Positions 1-8,861 are shown, counted from the stretch's first letter. The stretch: 35,275 bases of DNA from Marinococcus halotolerans DSM 16375 (GCF_000420725.1 NZ_ATVM01000027.1:1-35275); one strand, 5' to 3'. The notes: generated from the sequence alone by a model not told the origin. Made by a program: numbers and translations.

Positions 1-739
1 GGCGCGACACGTTTCTAAGTGAAAAGCTTAGACACTGTGAAAAACACAGTGAACTGTTATTTCGAGAAGTCAAATGAAGGGGTAACGCCTGGAAGGGCTT
101 CCTTTAATCCTTCGACATGCATGATGGTGAACAAGAACGATCATGTATGAAGCTCGATGAAGACGGCTGAGAGGCGCCGTAAGATCCCGATGGGATCAAC
201 GAAAGTCATTCAGCGGTGGATGATGTGCCCTATAGGCCGGAAGTCTATAAAACACCTAGGGTTAGAATACACGAGAAACTTTCAGCGAATTGAAGTAATG
301 TGTAGACGAATCTCTGATCGTACGGACCTATATCGGGAGGAAGTCGAAAGGCTTTCGGACACAATAAGTGTCGCTACTGTGGATGAGTAAGACTCTCCTT
401 TATGAAAATCCATAAGCCGTTACAGGCGGTTTCAAGGTAGCAGGTTCATAGGGGAGACCTACGGGTGTATGTACAGATAGAAATAACGGAACGTGGTAAC
501 TTGCCAACGTGGAGAGCTTGTTCTCAAGGAAACGGTTCAAAGGAAACATCGAATTTATCCGATGATAACTTTGATTTATGGCAAGGAAAGTGGTGGCACA
601 GTACCAATGAAGCGTCTAATCCACGTGGAGGGATAGCCACTAGTCGTTGACAACTAACTCATTGTATTGGTTCTAACATGGATTCGAGTAAGACTAAGAG
701 ATGTAATCCTCCAGATATCTACGAGGGAGGTTACAGGCC

Positions 740-2569
740 ATGTTAAAGAAAACGAACCTACGCTATCACGAATATTACGATATGCAAACAGCTTACGATC
801 GTTTATATTCGGCTAGCCAAAACGGGAACAACTTTTATCAACTTATGAAAATGATCGGAGCAGAACAAAATATTCGGTTGGCATACCGAAACATCAAAAC
901 CAACAAAGGTAGTAAAACCGCTGGGCAGGATGGGCGAACCATCCAAGATATTTGGCATTTGAACGATCGAGAGATCGTCCAAGAAGTACGAAAAAGGTTG
1001 GAAAACTATCAGCCGCAACCTGTTCGACGAGTGTGGATTCCTAAAGAAGGGTCGAATGAAAAACGTCCTCTAGGCATTCCTACCATTTGGGACCGTATGG
1101 TCCAACAGTCGATACGACAGGTGTTAGAGCCGATTTGTGAGGCGAAATTCCATCCTCATAGTTATGGTTTTCGACCAAATCGTAGTGCCCATCATGCCTT
1201 TAGCCGGGTCGTATCGTTAGCTAACCGCGGTAAGTGTCATTACTGTGTGGATATTGATATTAAAGGGTTCTTTAATCATGTTCATCATGGCAAACTACTC
1301 AAACAACTATGGCAATTAGGGATTCGCGATAAATCATTGATGAAAATGATTTCGAAGGTGTTGAAAACAGAGATTGAGGGAGAGGGTGTTCCTCAGGAAG
1401 GAACCCCTCAGGGAGGGATCATTTCCCCGTTATTGGCGAATGTCGTTCTAAATGAATTAGATTGGTGGGTTAGTTCGCAATGGGAAACGTATAAGCCTCA
1501 TCGAGCGGTATCGATCGGTTTTCGAGCCTATGCGAAAAAATACACGAATTTAAAAGCAGGTTTCATTGTTCGTTATGCGGACGATTTTAAGATCATGACG
1601 AAAAGCTACCGAGAATCGAAGCGCTATTATCACGCTGTGGTGGACTTTCTTCAATCCCGATTGGGATTAACCGTTAATGACAAGAAATCCAGAGTGATCA
1701 ATTTGAAAAAGAATGCCTCGGAGTTTCTTGGATTCAAGTTAAAACTGGTACAGCAACAGCAGTCGAAACACGGTTACGTCGTAAAAAGCTCGATGAACGA
1801 TCACTCGCTGCAGAAAACCAAACACCTTCTTAAACGCCGCATTAAGGACATTCAACACCACCCTAAACCAGAAAATGTTTTTCGATTTAATCAAACAGTG
1901 CGAGGAATACAAAATTATTATCGGTATGCCACCACCATTTACATGGATTTAACGGAGGTCCATTACACTCTCTTACAATCAATGAGAGCCAGATTTCGAA
2001 CCTGTGCAACAACGATCTTATTCAAAGACACCAGTGCCAGCTTCCAAAAACGAGCTCGAGGAATTTCTCCTTGGAAAAAGATTTACTCGATCCAACAAGC
2101 CAGCCTTGTCCCTGTGACAGGGGTGCATCATAAAAACCCTCGGAACTTCAGTCAGCATGTAACGAATTACACCAAGGAAGGGCGAAAGAAGATTCACCAA
2201 GATCTTCGTGCTCTGCCACGAGGGGCCCTGGCTCAAGTCATGAATCATTATTCGAAGAATCAAAGCATTGAATACAATGATAACCGGATCTCTAAATATG
2301 TGGCGCAATATGGAAGGTGCTTTGTCACTGGCCAGCCTATTGGAATCGATCGCATCCATTGCCATCATATTCAACCAAAATCCAGAGGAGGCAGTGATCA
2401 TTACGCTAACCTTGTCATTGTGGATACGTTCATTCATCGACTGATTCATCTATCGGATACGAAGAAGATCCAAGAGTACCTTCGGTACGTTATGTTGGCT
2501 CCTAAGCACTTGAAGAAACTGAATGAGCTTCGACAAGCATCTGGCCTAGAACCGATCAAACCGTCATAA
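740..2569 (+). CDS. ltrA: Group II intron reverse transcriptase/maturase with HNH endonuclease
   Basis: This 609-residue intron-encoded protein helps the intron RNA fold and splice, and copies it into DNA during retrohoming. Reverse transcriptase blocks are seen in order: RPLGIPTIWDRMVQQSI (about 109-125), SYGFRPNRSAHHAF (141-154), VDIDIKGFFNHV (170-181), the GTPQGGIISPLLANV block (221-235) and the catalytic YADD (279-282). A maturase (X) region follows around 360-400 with FNQTVRGIQNYYRY. The C-terminal end, about 525-570, has an HNH nuclease pattern: C527, H540-C541-H542-H543 region, an Asn, then paired His residues. All catalytic blocks are intact and the length suits the family, so the intron may still be mobile. 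The ATG at 740 follows a strong ribosome site GAGGGAGG (723-730). It lies in domain IV, the usual place. Confidence 0.96.
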   Translation: MLKKTNLRYHEYYDMQTAYDRLYSASQNGNNFYQLMKMIGAEQNIRLAYRNIKTNKGSKTAGQDGRTIQDIWHLNDREIVQEVRKRLENYQPQPVRRVWIPKEGSNEKRPLGIPTIWDRMVQQSIRQVLEPICEAKFHPHSYGFRPNRSAHHAFSRVVSLANRGKCHYCVDIDIKGFFNHVHHGKLLKQLWQLGIRDKSLMKMISKVLKTEIEGEGVPQEGTPQGGIISPLLANVVLNELDWWVSSQWETYKPHRAVSIGFRAYAKKYTNLKAGFIVRYADDFKIMTKSYRESKRYYHAVVDFLQSRLGLTVNDKKSRVINLKKNASEFLGFKLKLVQQQQSKHGYVVKSSMNDHSLQKTKHLLKRRIKDIQHHPKPENVFRFNQTVRGIQNYYRYATTIYMDLTEVHYTLLQSMRARFRTCATTILFKDTSASFQKRARGISPWKKIYSIQQASLVPVTGVHHKNPRNFSQHVTNYTKEGRKKIHQDLRALPRGALAQVMNHYSKNQSIEYNDNRISKYVAQYGRCFVTGQPIGIDRIHCHHIQPKSRGGSDHYANLVIVDTFIHRLIHLSDTKKIQEYLRYVMLAPKHLKKLNELRQASGLEPIKPS

Positions 2570-2598
2570 GAATAAAAGAGTGAGTTAGAAACGATGGA

Positions 2599-2632
2599 AC
2601 GCCGTATGCGCGGAAACGCGCTCGTACGGTGT
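2599..2632 (+). ncRNA. Group II intron domain V (catalytic hairpin)
   Basis: A 34-nt hairpin, the exact canonical length of domain V, begins ACGCCGTATG and ends TACGGTGT. It has a GAAA tetraloop (2615-2618 region) closed by a CGCG/CGCG stem. The lower stem pairs ACGCCGTA with TACGGTGT, using a G-U wobble at the catalytic triad, which reads CGC instead of the commoner AGC. Bases 2636-2681 follow as domain VI, with a purine-rich 5' arm and the arm ATCTTACCTATC near the 3' splice site. The pairing was done by eye. Confidence 0.8.
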
Positions 2633-2681
2633 GAAGTGGGGGAAAAGATGGAGATTACCTCAAAATCTTACCTATCACTAT

Positions 2682-3079
2682 AATGGGAGGATAAAAATGA
2701 TCGTTCTGTAGTCTTGTATTTTGAGCTGGGCGGAAAACGCTGGCTGCTGACTGGAGACGTTTCCGCCGAGCAGGAAAAACAGATAGTGCAGACTTATACG
2801 GGGCTGCAGGTGGACATTTTGAAAACGGGCCATCACGGCAGCAAAACGTCCACAGACAAGGATTTCGTGGCAGCGGTGCAGCCGGAGCATGCGGTGATAT
2901 CAGCAGGCTACTGCAACCGTTTTGGCCATCCTCACCCGGAGCCTCTCGAAATACTTGAAAAAGCAGGCGTGAACGTATGGCGTACGGATCTTCAGGGAGC
3001 CATTCAATTTATTACCTCTTCCCGGGAGAAGCCCGGTATACGTACGGCAAGAGAGGAAATGCTCCCGGTGTGCAATTAA
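2682..3079 (+). CDS. comEC: ComEC 3' exon (DNA uptake channel, C-terminal part)
   Basis: This is the C-terminal part of ComEC, the membrane channel that carries transforming single-stranded DNA into the cell. Only the end of the metallo-beta-lactamase-like domain is visible: TGDVSAEQE, LKTGHHGSKTST, and VISAGYCNRFGHPHPEPLEIL. These match the family's conserved LKxxHHGSxxS and GHPH elements. Reading starts in mid-protein at about 2684, because the group II intron separates it from the rest of the gene, which lies outside the window. A TTG at 2714 could be taken as a start, but it is internal to the domain and not a real start. If the intron splices, the product is normal. If not, competence would be lost. 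The next gene is holA, as in B. subtilis. Confidence 0.9.
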
Positions 3080-3154
3080 GTCAGTGTTTCTCGTAGGAAT
3101 GAGAAAGAAAATACGATAAAATAGAAAGAGAATACGTTCGGAAAGTGTGAGCAG

Positions 3155-4189
3155 ATGGATTATATAACGATGGAAAAGCAGATACAGCAGGAGGACGTGC
3201 AGCCGTTCTACCTTTTACAGGGTGAAGAAGGCTATATGATTCAGGATATTCAGCAGAAAATTATCGGAAAAGCATTAGCGGAAGAGGAGAGAGAATTCAA
3301 CCTGTCTACATTCGATATGCGCGAAACGCCGGTAGAAATCGCTGTGGAGGAGGCGGAAACGCTCCCTTTTTTCGGAGAACGGCGGGTAATTGTGCTTAAA
3401 AACTGCTATTTTTTAACGGGGACAAAAGAAAAAGAGAAGGTGGAGCATAAGATCGAAGCGCTTGAAACATATGCCAGGCAGCCGAACCCGACTACCGTGT
3501 TAATACTGTCCGCGCCGTATGAAAAGCTTGACGCCCGGAAAAAGGTAGTAAAAGAAATTAAAAAGCAGGCTGTTGTACTCGAAGCAGCAGCCGCCGGCGA
3601 AGAGACGATGAAAAAATGGATGCAGCAGTTTAATCAAATCCATCAGCTCTCAATGAGCCGTGAAGTCATGGACCGCTTTATTGCACTTGCCGGCAAAGAC
3701 CTTCTGATGCTTGCCGAAGAGGCGAAAAAGCTGCAGCTCTATACGGGCAGTGGGGAAGTGACGATGGAGACGGTGGATAAACTGGTGCCGCGCTCGCTTG
3801 AGGACAACGTGTTTGAACTGGTGGATGCCGTAGTCAAAGGACAGGCAAAAACAATGCTCCGCATATATTACGACCTGCTTAAGCAGGGAGAAGAGCCGAT
3901 CAAGATTCTGGCGCTGCTTGCACGCCAGATGCGTATTATTTATCATGTGAAAAACCTGAAGCAGCAGGGCTATTCGCGAAAACGCATGGCCGGATCGATT
4001 AAAGTCCATCCATATGCAGTGCAGCTGGCTGAAAAGCCGGCAGCGTCATTTTCGCATTCGTATCTGCAGGAAGCCCTGAAGCTGCTCAGCACCACGGACT
4101 ATCAGATGAAAGCCGGGAAAATGGACAAGCAGCTCGCGCTTGAGCTCTGTTTTATGAAGCTTGTCTCGGGACAAAAAATTGGACAATAA
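3155..4189 (+). CDS. holA: DNA polymerase III delta subunit
   Basis: HolA (YqeN) is the delta subunit of the clamp-loader complex. It opens the sliding clamp so that it can be placed on DNA. The 344-residue length is normal. The N-terminal part aligns by memory with the B. subtilis protein: FNLSTFDM, ETLPFFGERRVIVLKN, YFLTG, and ILSAPYEKLDARKKVVKEI. The C-terminal part has the helical region with LARQMRIIYHVKNL. The ATG at 3155 has a poor ribosome site (GTGAGCAG just upstream), but it gives the family N-terminal length. An ATG at 3170 is less likely. No convincing promoter is visible in the 75-base gap after comEC, so it may be transcribed from upstream, which would make its expression depend on reading through the intron. 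Confidence 0.95.
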   Translation: MDYITMEKQIQQEDVQPFYLLQGEEGYMIQDIQQKIIGKALAEEEREFNLSTFDMRETPVEIAVEEAETLPFFGERRVIVLKNCYFLTGTKEKEKVEHKIEALETYARQPNPTTVLILSAPYEKLDARKKVVKEIKKQAVVLEAAAAGEETMKKWMQQFNQIHQLSMSREVMDRFIALAGKDLLMLAEEAKKLQLYTGSGEVTMETVDKLVPRSLEDNVFELVDAVVKGQAKTMLRIYYDLLKQGEEPIKILALLARQMRIIYHVKNLKQQGYSRKRMAGSIKVHPYAVQLAEKPAASFSHSYLQEALKLLSTTDYQMKAGKMDKQLALELCFMKLVSGQKIGQ

Positions 4190-4190
4190 A

Positions 4191-4216
4191 AAAACGACTC
4201 GGGCCCGAGTCGTTTT
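4191..4216. terminator. Bidirectional terminator between holA and rpsT
   Basis: A perfect 26-base palindrome has arms beginning AAAACGACTCGGG. It gives a GC-rich stem with a T run after it on either strand. It starts one base after the holA stop and ends four bases before the rpsT stop on the other strand, so it can end both convergent transcripts. Confidence 0.9.
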
Positions 4217-4220
4217 ATCC

Positions 4221-4487
4221 TTATTGTGCTACTGCGCTTAGGCGCTTGTGCATTCTGGATTTAGCGCGGTTGGCCGCGTTTTTGTGAATCATGTTTTTGC
4301 TGGCTGCTTTGTCTACTTTCTTCATCGCGAGCGCGTAGGAATTCTTCGCAGCATCAATGTTGTTTGCATCGATGTTTTTGTCGAATTCTTTAATAGCCGA
4401 ACGCATGGAAGAACGAAAAGCCTGCTGCTTCACGCGTTGATTTTCATTAATAATCACGCGCTTTTTTGCGGATTTAATATTTGCCAT
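4221..4487 (-). CDS. rpsT: 30S ribosomal protein S20
   Basis: S20 binds 16S rRNA early in 30S subunit assembly. The 88-residue product starts MANIKSAKKRV and is rich in Lys, Arg and Ala, with the usual long helices, ending RAKSRMHKRLSAVAQ. The ATG at 4487 (minus strand) is chosen because AAAGGAGGTGACC sits just upstream. A GTG three codons earlier lies inside that ribosome site and is rejected. It is the only complete gene on the minus strand here and has its own promoter (4538-4566). In B. subtilis gpr and spoIIP come next to it; here lepA follows directly. Confidence 0.97.
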   Translation of the reverse strand: MANIKSAKKRVIINENQRVKQQAFRSSMRSAIKEFDKNIDANNIDAAKNSYALAMKKVDKAASKNMIHKNAANRAKSRMHKRLSAVAQ

Positions 4488-4537
4488 GGTGGTCACCTCC
4501 TTTAGTTACCGGTCATTTCTTTTATCAGCACAAAAGG

Positions 4538-4566
4538 ATTCTATCAAAAATCACGACTGAGCGCAA
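4538..4566 (-). promoter_or_regulatory. SigA-type promoter of rpsT
   Basis: On the minus strand TTGCGC (4566-4561) is followed after 17 bases by TAGAAT (4543-4538). This is close to the SigA consensus with ideal spacing and lies about 50 bases upstream of the S20 start codon. Confidence 0.75.
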
Positions 4567-4629
4567 GATTCAGCAGGAAAGAGTTAAATGGATGAAATTT
4601 TCAGAATTAAAGCGAAGCGAACGCGAACA

Positions 4630-4658
4630 TTGAAGGAAGAGCGGGGCATTGCTATAAT
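4630..4658 (+). promoter_or_regulatory. SigA-type promoter of lepA
   Basis: TTGAAG (4630-4635) and a perfect TATAAT (4653-4658) are separated by exactly 17 bases. The site lies about 60 bases upstream of the lepA start codon. It points away from the rpsT promoter, so the two genes are divergent. Confidence 0.85.
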
Positions 4659-4720
4659 AGACGTTAGTCTCTGCGAACGGAACGCACGGCAAAGTAGTAA
4701 TAACAGGAGTGATCGAATCA

Positions 4721-6544
4721 ATGAAAGAGCAGGAAAAACTTGAGCGCCAGAAGCGCATTCGTAACTTTTCGATCATCGCCCATATTGATCACGGGAAATC
4801 GACGCTTGCTGACCGGATTTTAGAATCTACCAGTGCGTTGACCCAGCGTGAAATGAAAGACCAGATGCTGGACGCGATGGATTTAGAAAGAGAACGAGGC
4901 ATTACGATTAAACTTAATTCTGTACAGCTGAAATATACACATACAGATGGAGTAGAGTACATTTTTCACCTGATTGACACTCCGGGGCACGTCGACTTTT
5001 CCTATGAAGTGTCGCGGAGTCTGGCAGCCTGTGAGGGGGCGCTTCTGATCGTAGACGCCGCTCAGGGCATTGAAGCCCAGACGCTTGCGAATGTGTATCT
5101 TGCCCTCGATAATGATCTGGAAATTCTGCCTATTATCAATAAAGTGGATCTGCCGAGCGCAGAGCCCGAGCGGGTGAAGCAGGAGGTCGAAGATGTTATC
5201 GGCCTCGATGCTTCGGAAGCAGTGCTTGCCTCCGCGAAGGACGGGATAGGCACAGACGAAATTTTAAGACAGATCGTTGAAAAGGTGCCGCCTCCGCAGG
5301 GGGACCCTTCGGCTCCGCTGCAGGGCATGATTTTCGACTCTGTCTATGATACGTACCGCGGAGTCATCGCCTATATCCGGATTAAAGAAGGAACGGTCAA
5401 GCCGGGAGAAAAAATCCGGATGATGCAGACCGGAAAAGAATTCGAAGTATCGGATGTCGGCGTATTTAATCCGAAGCCGGTCTCCTGCGACGAACTGACA
5501 GTGGGAGACGTTGGATTTGTGATTGCCGGCATTAAAAACGTCGGTGATTCGAGGGTCGGCGATACAATCACAAACGCCCATAATCCGGCCTCAGAGCCGC
5601 TGCCGGGCTACAAACGCATGAATCCAATGGTTTTCTGCGGGCTGTTCCCGACAGATGCAAGCAAATATAACGCCCTCCGGGACGCACTTGAACGACTGGA
5701 GCTTAACGACAGCTCGCTGCAGTTTGAAGCAGAGACATCCCAGGCACTAGGCTTCGGCTTCCGCTGCGGGTTTCTTGGCCTGCTTCATATGGAGATTATT
5801 CAGGAACGCATCGAGCGCGAGTATAATATCGAACTGATCACCACCGCCCCGAGCGTTATTTATCACGTGCAGATGGTGGACGGGGAAATGAAAGAAATCG
5901 ATAACCCTTCCAACATGCCGGATGCCCAGCAGGTGGAATGGGTGGAAGAGCCGTTTGTGAAAGCGACTGTCATGGTGCCAAATGATTACGTGGGCGCCGT
6001 TATGGAGCTTTGCCAGGCTAAACGCGGGGAATTTAAAGACATGAAGTATATGGATGATACACGTGTGAATATCGTCTATGATCTACCATTAACCGAGATT
6101 GTCTACGACTTTTTCGATCAGCTGAAGTCACAGACAAAAGGGTATGCTTCATTTGACTACGAGTTTATCGGCTTTAAAGAAAGCAACCTCGTGAAAATGG
6201 ACATTTTGTTAAACGGAGAAAGCGTGGATGCGCTGTCTGTCATTGTCCACCGGGACGTAGCCTACGAACGCGGAAAGGCTATCGTGGAAAAACTAAAGGA
6301 TTTAATTCCGCGCCAGCAGTTTGAAGTGCCGGTACAGGCGACGATTGGAAAAAGCGTTATCGCCCGTTCGACGATCAAAGCTATGAGGAAAAATGTTTTG
6401 TCCAAATGCTACGGCGGTGATATTACGCGTAAGCGTAAGCTGCTCGAAAAGCAGAAGGAAGGTAAAAAACGCATGAAAAGCGTTGGAAAAGTAGATGTTC
6501 CGCAGGAAGCATTTATGTCTGTATTAAAGATGGATAAAGACTAA
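4721..6544 (+). CDS. lepA: Elongation factor 4 (LepA) GTPase
   Basis: LepA is a ribosome-binding GTPase, held to remobilise or back-translocate stalled ribosomes and to aid 30S assembly. Motifs seen: the G1 loop [10 protein letters not shown] near residues 21-30, G3 DTPGHVDF, and G4 NKVDLP. They are followed by the EF-G-like domains and the LepA-specific C-terminal domain rich in Lys and Arg ([20 protein letters not shown]). It is 607 residues when started at the ATG at 4721, which follows AGGAG (4705-4709) at a good distance. A GTG at 4709 overlaps that ribosome site and is rejected. The gene has its own promoter and is followed by a terminator-like hairpin before hemW. Confidence 0.97.
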   Translation: MKEQEKLERQKRIRNFSIIAHIDHGKSTLADRILESTSALTQREMKDQMLDAMDLERERGITIKLNSVQLKYTHTDGVEYIFHLIDTPGHVDFSYEVSRSLAACEGALLIVDAAQGIEAQTLANVYLALDNDLEILPIINKVDLPSAEPERVKQEVEDVIGLDASEAVLASAKDGIGTDEILRQIVEKVPPPQGDPSAPLQGMIFDSVYDTYRGVIAYIRIKEGTVKPGEKIRMMQTGKEFEVSDVGVFNPKPVSCDELTVGDVGFVIAGIKNVGDSRVGDTITNAHNPASEPLPGYKRMNPMVFCGLFPTDASKYNALRDALERLELNDSSLQFEAETSQALGFGFRCGFLGLLHMEIIQERIEREYNIELITTAPSVIYHVQMVDGEMKEIDNPSNMPDAQQVEWVEEPFVKATVMVPNDYVGAVMELCQAKRGEFKDMKYMDDTRVNIVYDLPLTEIVYDFFDQLKSQTKGYASFDYEFIGFKESNLVKMDILLNGESVDALSVIVHRDVAYERGKAIVEKLKDLIPRQQFEVPVQATIGKSVIARSTIKAMRKNVLSKCYGGDITRKRKLLEKQKEGKKRMKSVGKVDVPQEAFMSVLKMDKD

Positions 6545-6582
6545 GCAAAGCGGGGCTGCCTTCCGGGCGGTCTTTGCTTTTT
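6544..6582 (+). terminator. Terminator-like hairpin between lepA and hemW
   Basis: AGCAAAG (6544-6550) pairs with CTTTGCT (6572-6578) around a GC-rich inner part, followed by a T run. The hemW ribosome site follows directly and I see no good promoter between, so it may lower rather than stop transcription into hemW. Confidence 0.65.
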
Positions 6583-6604
6583 CTATAAAGAAGGAGAGAA
6601 AAGC

Positions 6605-7747
6605 GTGGCCAAAGGATTGTACGTCCACATCCCTTTTTGTGAATACATTTGTTATTACTGTGATTTTAATAAATTCCTCATTAACAATCAGCCGGTGGAT
6701 GAGTATTTAGAAGCGCTTGACCGTGAACTCGCCTCCTACAAGATGGACCAGCTGCAGACGGTTTATATCGGAGGGGGCACACCGACGGCTCTTTCGGCCG
6801 TTCAGGTAAAGAAGCTGATGCAGATCATGGATCGTCATGTGCCGGTGGCACAGCTAAAGGAATACACGGTAGAGGTAAACCCGGGGGATGTTGGGGAAGA
6901 AAAGCTGTCGATGCTGAAGGAAGGGGGAGTCGACCGATTGAGCATTGGCGTTCAGACGTTTCATGACTCCCAGTTAAACAGTATCGGACGGGGACATTCT
7001 GCGGAGGAAGCGAAAGAAACGGTCCGGGCTGCGAGACACTCCGGCTTTGATAACATTTCGATTGATTTAATGTTCGGGCTGCCGGGACAGACGATAAAGG
7101 ACTGGGAAGAGACGCTTGATGAAGCGATGGCGCTTGCACCCCCGCATATCTCGGCCTATTCCCTGAAGATTGAAAAGCAGACCCGGTTTTATAACTGGTG
7201 GAGGGAAGGAAAGATCGCTCCACTGCCGGAGGAAGAAGAAGCAGACATGTATGAGCTGCTTGTGGATCGTCTCGAAAGCCACGGCCTTCACGCTTATGAA
7301 ATCAGCAATTTTGCAAGTGCGGGGCACAGCAGCCGTCACAACCGGATATACTGGCAGAATGAAGAATATATCGGAGCCGGTGCCGGCGCTCACGGCTACA
7401 CAGACGGTGTGCGTTATGCCAACATTAAACCGTTGAACCATTATATTCAGGCAGTTCAGGAAAAAGGTAATCCGGTACAAACGACACATCCGGTAACGAG
7501 AAAAGAACAGATCGAAGAGGAAATGTTTCTCGGGCTTCGTTTATATGAAGGTGTATCCACGGAGCGTTTTTACCAGAAATACGGCTGTGCCGTGGAAGAC
7601 ATATATCCGGAAAGCATTCAGGAAGCGAAGCAGAAGGAGTGGCTCACAGAAGCAGACGGCCGCTTGTTTTTAACAGAAGAAGGAAAACTGCTCGGTAATG
7701 AAGTGTTTGCTTTATTTTTATTGGATGATGAGTCTGAAAACAATTGA
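6605..7747 (+). CDS. hemW: Radical SAM heme chaperone HemW
   Basis: HemW is a radical SAM protein that binds heme and is thought to deliver it to respiratory enzymes. It was often annotated as HemN-like coproporphyrinogen oxidase. The 4Fe-4S cluster motif is C12-x3-C16-x2-C19 in PFCEYICYYCDFNK. The glycine-rich GGGTPT and the C-terminal HemW region (EEMFLGLRLYEGV) are present. The extra Cys right after the CxxxCxxC set that marks true HemN is not seen. The GTG start at 6605 follows AAGGAG. The length of 380 residues is normal. The gene sits between lepA and hrcA, as in B. subtilis. Confidence 0.93.
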   Translation: MAKGLYVHIPFCEYICYYCDFNKFLINNQPVDEYLEALDRELASYKMDQLQTVYIGGGTPTALSAVQVKKLMQIMDRHVPVAQLKEYTVEVNPGDVGEEKLSMLKEGGVDRLSIGVQTFHDSQLNSIGRGHSAEEAKETVRAARHSGFDNISIDLMFGLPGQTIKDWEETLDEAMALAPPHISAYSLKIEKQTRFYNWWREGKIAPLPEEEEADMYELLVDRLESHGLHAYEISNFASAGHSSRHNRIYWQNEEYIGAGAGAHGYTDGVRYANIKPLNHYIQAVQEKGNPVQTTHPVTRKEQIEEEMFLGLRLYEGVSTERFYQKYGCAVEDIYPESIQEAKQKEWLTEADGRLFLTEEGKLLGNEVFALFLLDDESENN

Positions 7748-7777
7748 CAAAGCAAAAATCCTTTGATAGCTTATAAA
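7744..7777 (+). promoter_or_regulatory. Promoter region of the hrcA heat-shock operon
   Basis: A perfect TTGACA (7744-7749) overlaps the hemW stop codon. With 17 bases of spacing the -10 would be TAGCTT (7767-7772); a better-looking TATAAA lies at 7772-7777, but 22 bases away. Which hexamer is used is unclear. The CIRCE operator begins seven bases further on, where RNA polymerase would start. Confidence 0.55.
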
Positions 7778-7783
7778 ATAGAT

Positions 7784-7810
7784 TTAGCACTCGGATAAAA
7801 CGAGTGCTAA
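7784..7810 (+). promoter_or_regulatory. CIRCE operator (HrcA binding site)
   Basis: TTAGCACTC (7784-7792), nine bases, then GAGTGCTAA (7802-7810): an exact match to the CIRCE consensus inverted repeat. HrcA binds it as a dimer and represses the operon until heat shock, when GroEL is occupied and HrcA activity drops. It lies 16 bases upstream of the hrcA start, so hrcA represses itself. Confidence 0.97.
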
Positions 7811-7826
7811 CAGAGGAGAATGTGTA

Positions 7827-8861
7827 ATGCTTACCGATCGACAATTACTCATTTTGCAATCGATCATTGAAGATTATATTCAATCGGCCGAACCTGTAGG
7901 TTCAAGAAGCATCTCCAAAAAAAACAGCATTACGTTCAGTCCGGCCACCATCCGTAATGATATGGCGGATTTGGAGGAGTTCGGTTTTTTGGAAAAAACC
8001 CACAGCTCGTCCGGACGCATTCCTTCCCAAAAAGCTTACAGGCTGTATGTGGATCGTCTGCTGCTGCCATACCGTTTCAGCGAGCCTGAAATGAATAACA
8101 TTCAGTCACTTTTTGCCGGTAAAATACTCGAAGCTGAAGAAGCAGTAAAAGAAACAGCCGGCATTTTGTCTGAATTGACGAGCTATGCCTCTATTGTGCT
8201 TGGCCCGGAAATGTTTGAATCGAGACTCAGACAGATTCAAATTGTTCCTATTGGAAAAGAAGCAGCTGTTGCTGTCATCGTGACAGATACAGGGTATGTG
8301 GAAAACCATACGGTAGCTCTTCCCCCAACACTTGAAGCAGGGGAGCTCGAACAAATCACGAACATTTTAAATGAGCGGCTGCGGGGAATTCCGCTTTATC
8401 AATTGCAGCGAGCATTGTTTTCTGAAGTGAGAGACGTCTTAAAAAGGTACGTGTTCAACTACGAAGCAGCTCTTTCGTTTACGGAAGAGGCTCTTCGGAA
8501 GTCCAGGCATGAAAAGATCTTTTACGGAGGAAAAACCAATCTGCTCAACCAACCGGAATTCAAGGATGTAGACCGTGTGCGGGCGCTGCTCGAATTAATG
8601 GAGGAAGAGCACTTGATTCACGAGCTCTTAAAACCAACCATTAACGGTATGACGATCAGAATCGGGCAGGAAAACACCAATGAAGCGTTTGAGCACTGCA
8701 GCATCATTTCTGCTACGTACTCCCTGGCCGGCAAGCCGGTTGGGACGATTGGCATTGTAGGACCGACCAGAATGGAATATCAAAAAGTCATCAGCCTGGT
8801 AAATCATCTTTCCTACGGACTTTCAAATGTGTTGGATGACTTGTACCGGAGAGACTCTTAA
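7827..8861 (+). CDS. hrcA: Heat-inducible transcription repressor HrcA
   Basis: HrcA represses class I heat-shock genes by binding CIRCE. The 344-residue protein has the N-terminal winged helix: LLILQSIIEDYIQSAEPVGS, then SPATIRNDMADLEEFGFLEKTHSSSGRIPS. The central GAF-like dimerisation part and the C-terminal IGIVGPTRMEYQKVISLV follow. The ATG at 7827 comes after GAGGAG. It is the first gene of hrcA-grpE-dnaK-dnaJ, preceded by the operator it should bind. Confidence 0.98.
   Translation: MLTDRQLLILQSIIEDYIQSAEPVGSRSISKKNSITFSPATIRNDMADLEEFGFLEKTHSSSGRIPSQKAYRLYVDRLLLPYRFSEPEMNNIQSLFAGKILEAEEAVKETAGILSELTSYASIVLGPEMFESRLRQIQIVPIGKEAAVAVIVTDTGYVENHTVALPPTLEAGELEQITNILNERLRGIPLYQLQRALFSEVRDVLKRYVFNYEAALSFTEEALRKSRHEKIFYGGKTNLLNQPEFKDVDRVRALLELMEEEHLIHELLKPTINGMTIRIGQENTNEAFEHCSIISATYSLAGKPVGTIGIVGPTRMEYQKVISLVNHLSYGLSNVLDDLYRRDS

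Larger units (their letters stand above)
1..2681 (+). mobile_element. Group II intron inserted in comEC
   Basis: This is a bacterial group II intron of about 2.68 kb. Bases 1 to about 735 carry no credible gene and should be RNA domains I to III and the start of domain IV. The intron protein is encoded in domain IV (740-2569), and domains V and VI follow at 2599-2681. The 3' end is placed at the CTAT ending at 2681, because from 2684 onward the sequence reads as comEC in frame (W-E-D-K-N-D-R-S-V-V-L). The 5' end lies at or just before the window start. The usual GUGYG start is not seen exactly, and the nearest match is GCGCG at 2-6. If base 1 is exon, splicing would join G to AA and restore a Glu codon. 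The orientation is the same as comEC, so splicing could restore that mRNA. Boundaries are inferred, not proven. Confidence 0.9.

Noticed and set aside
157-650. Two small open frames (157-390 and 465-650) in the 5' part of the intron
   Set aside because: They lie in the structured RNA domains, have no ribosome site or family match, and their composition is that of folded RNA.
2018-2449. 143-codon minus-strand open frame opposite the intron protein
   Set aside because: It lies wholly opposite the conserved maturase and HNH regions and has no ribosome site or recognisable family.
4709-4720. GTG start for lepA at 4709
   Set aside because: The GTG overlaps the ribosome site AGGAG; the ATG at 4721 is spaced properly and matches the family N-terminus.
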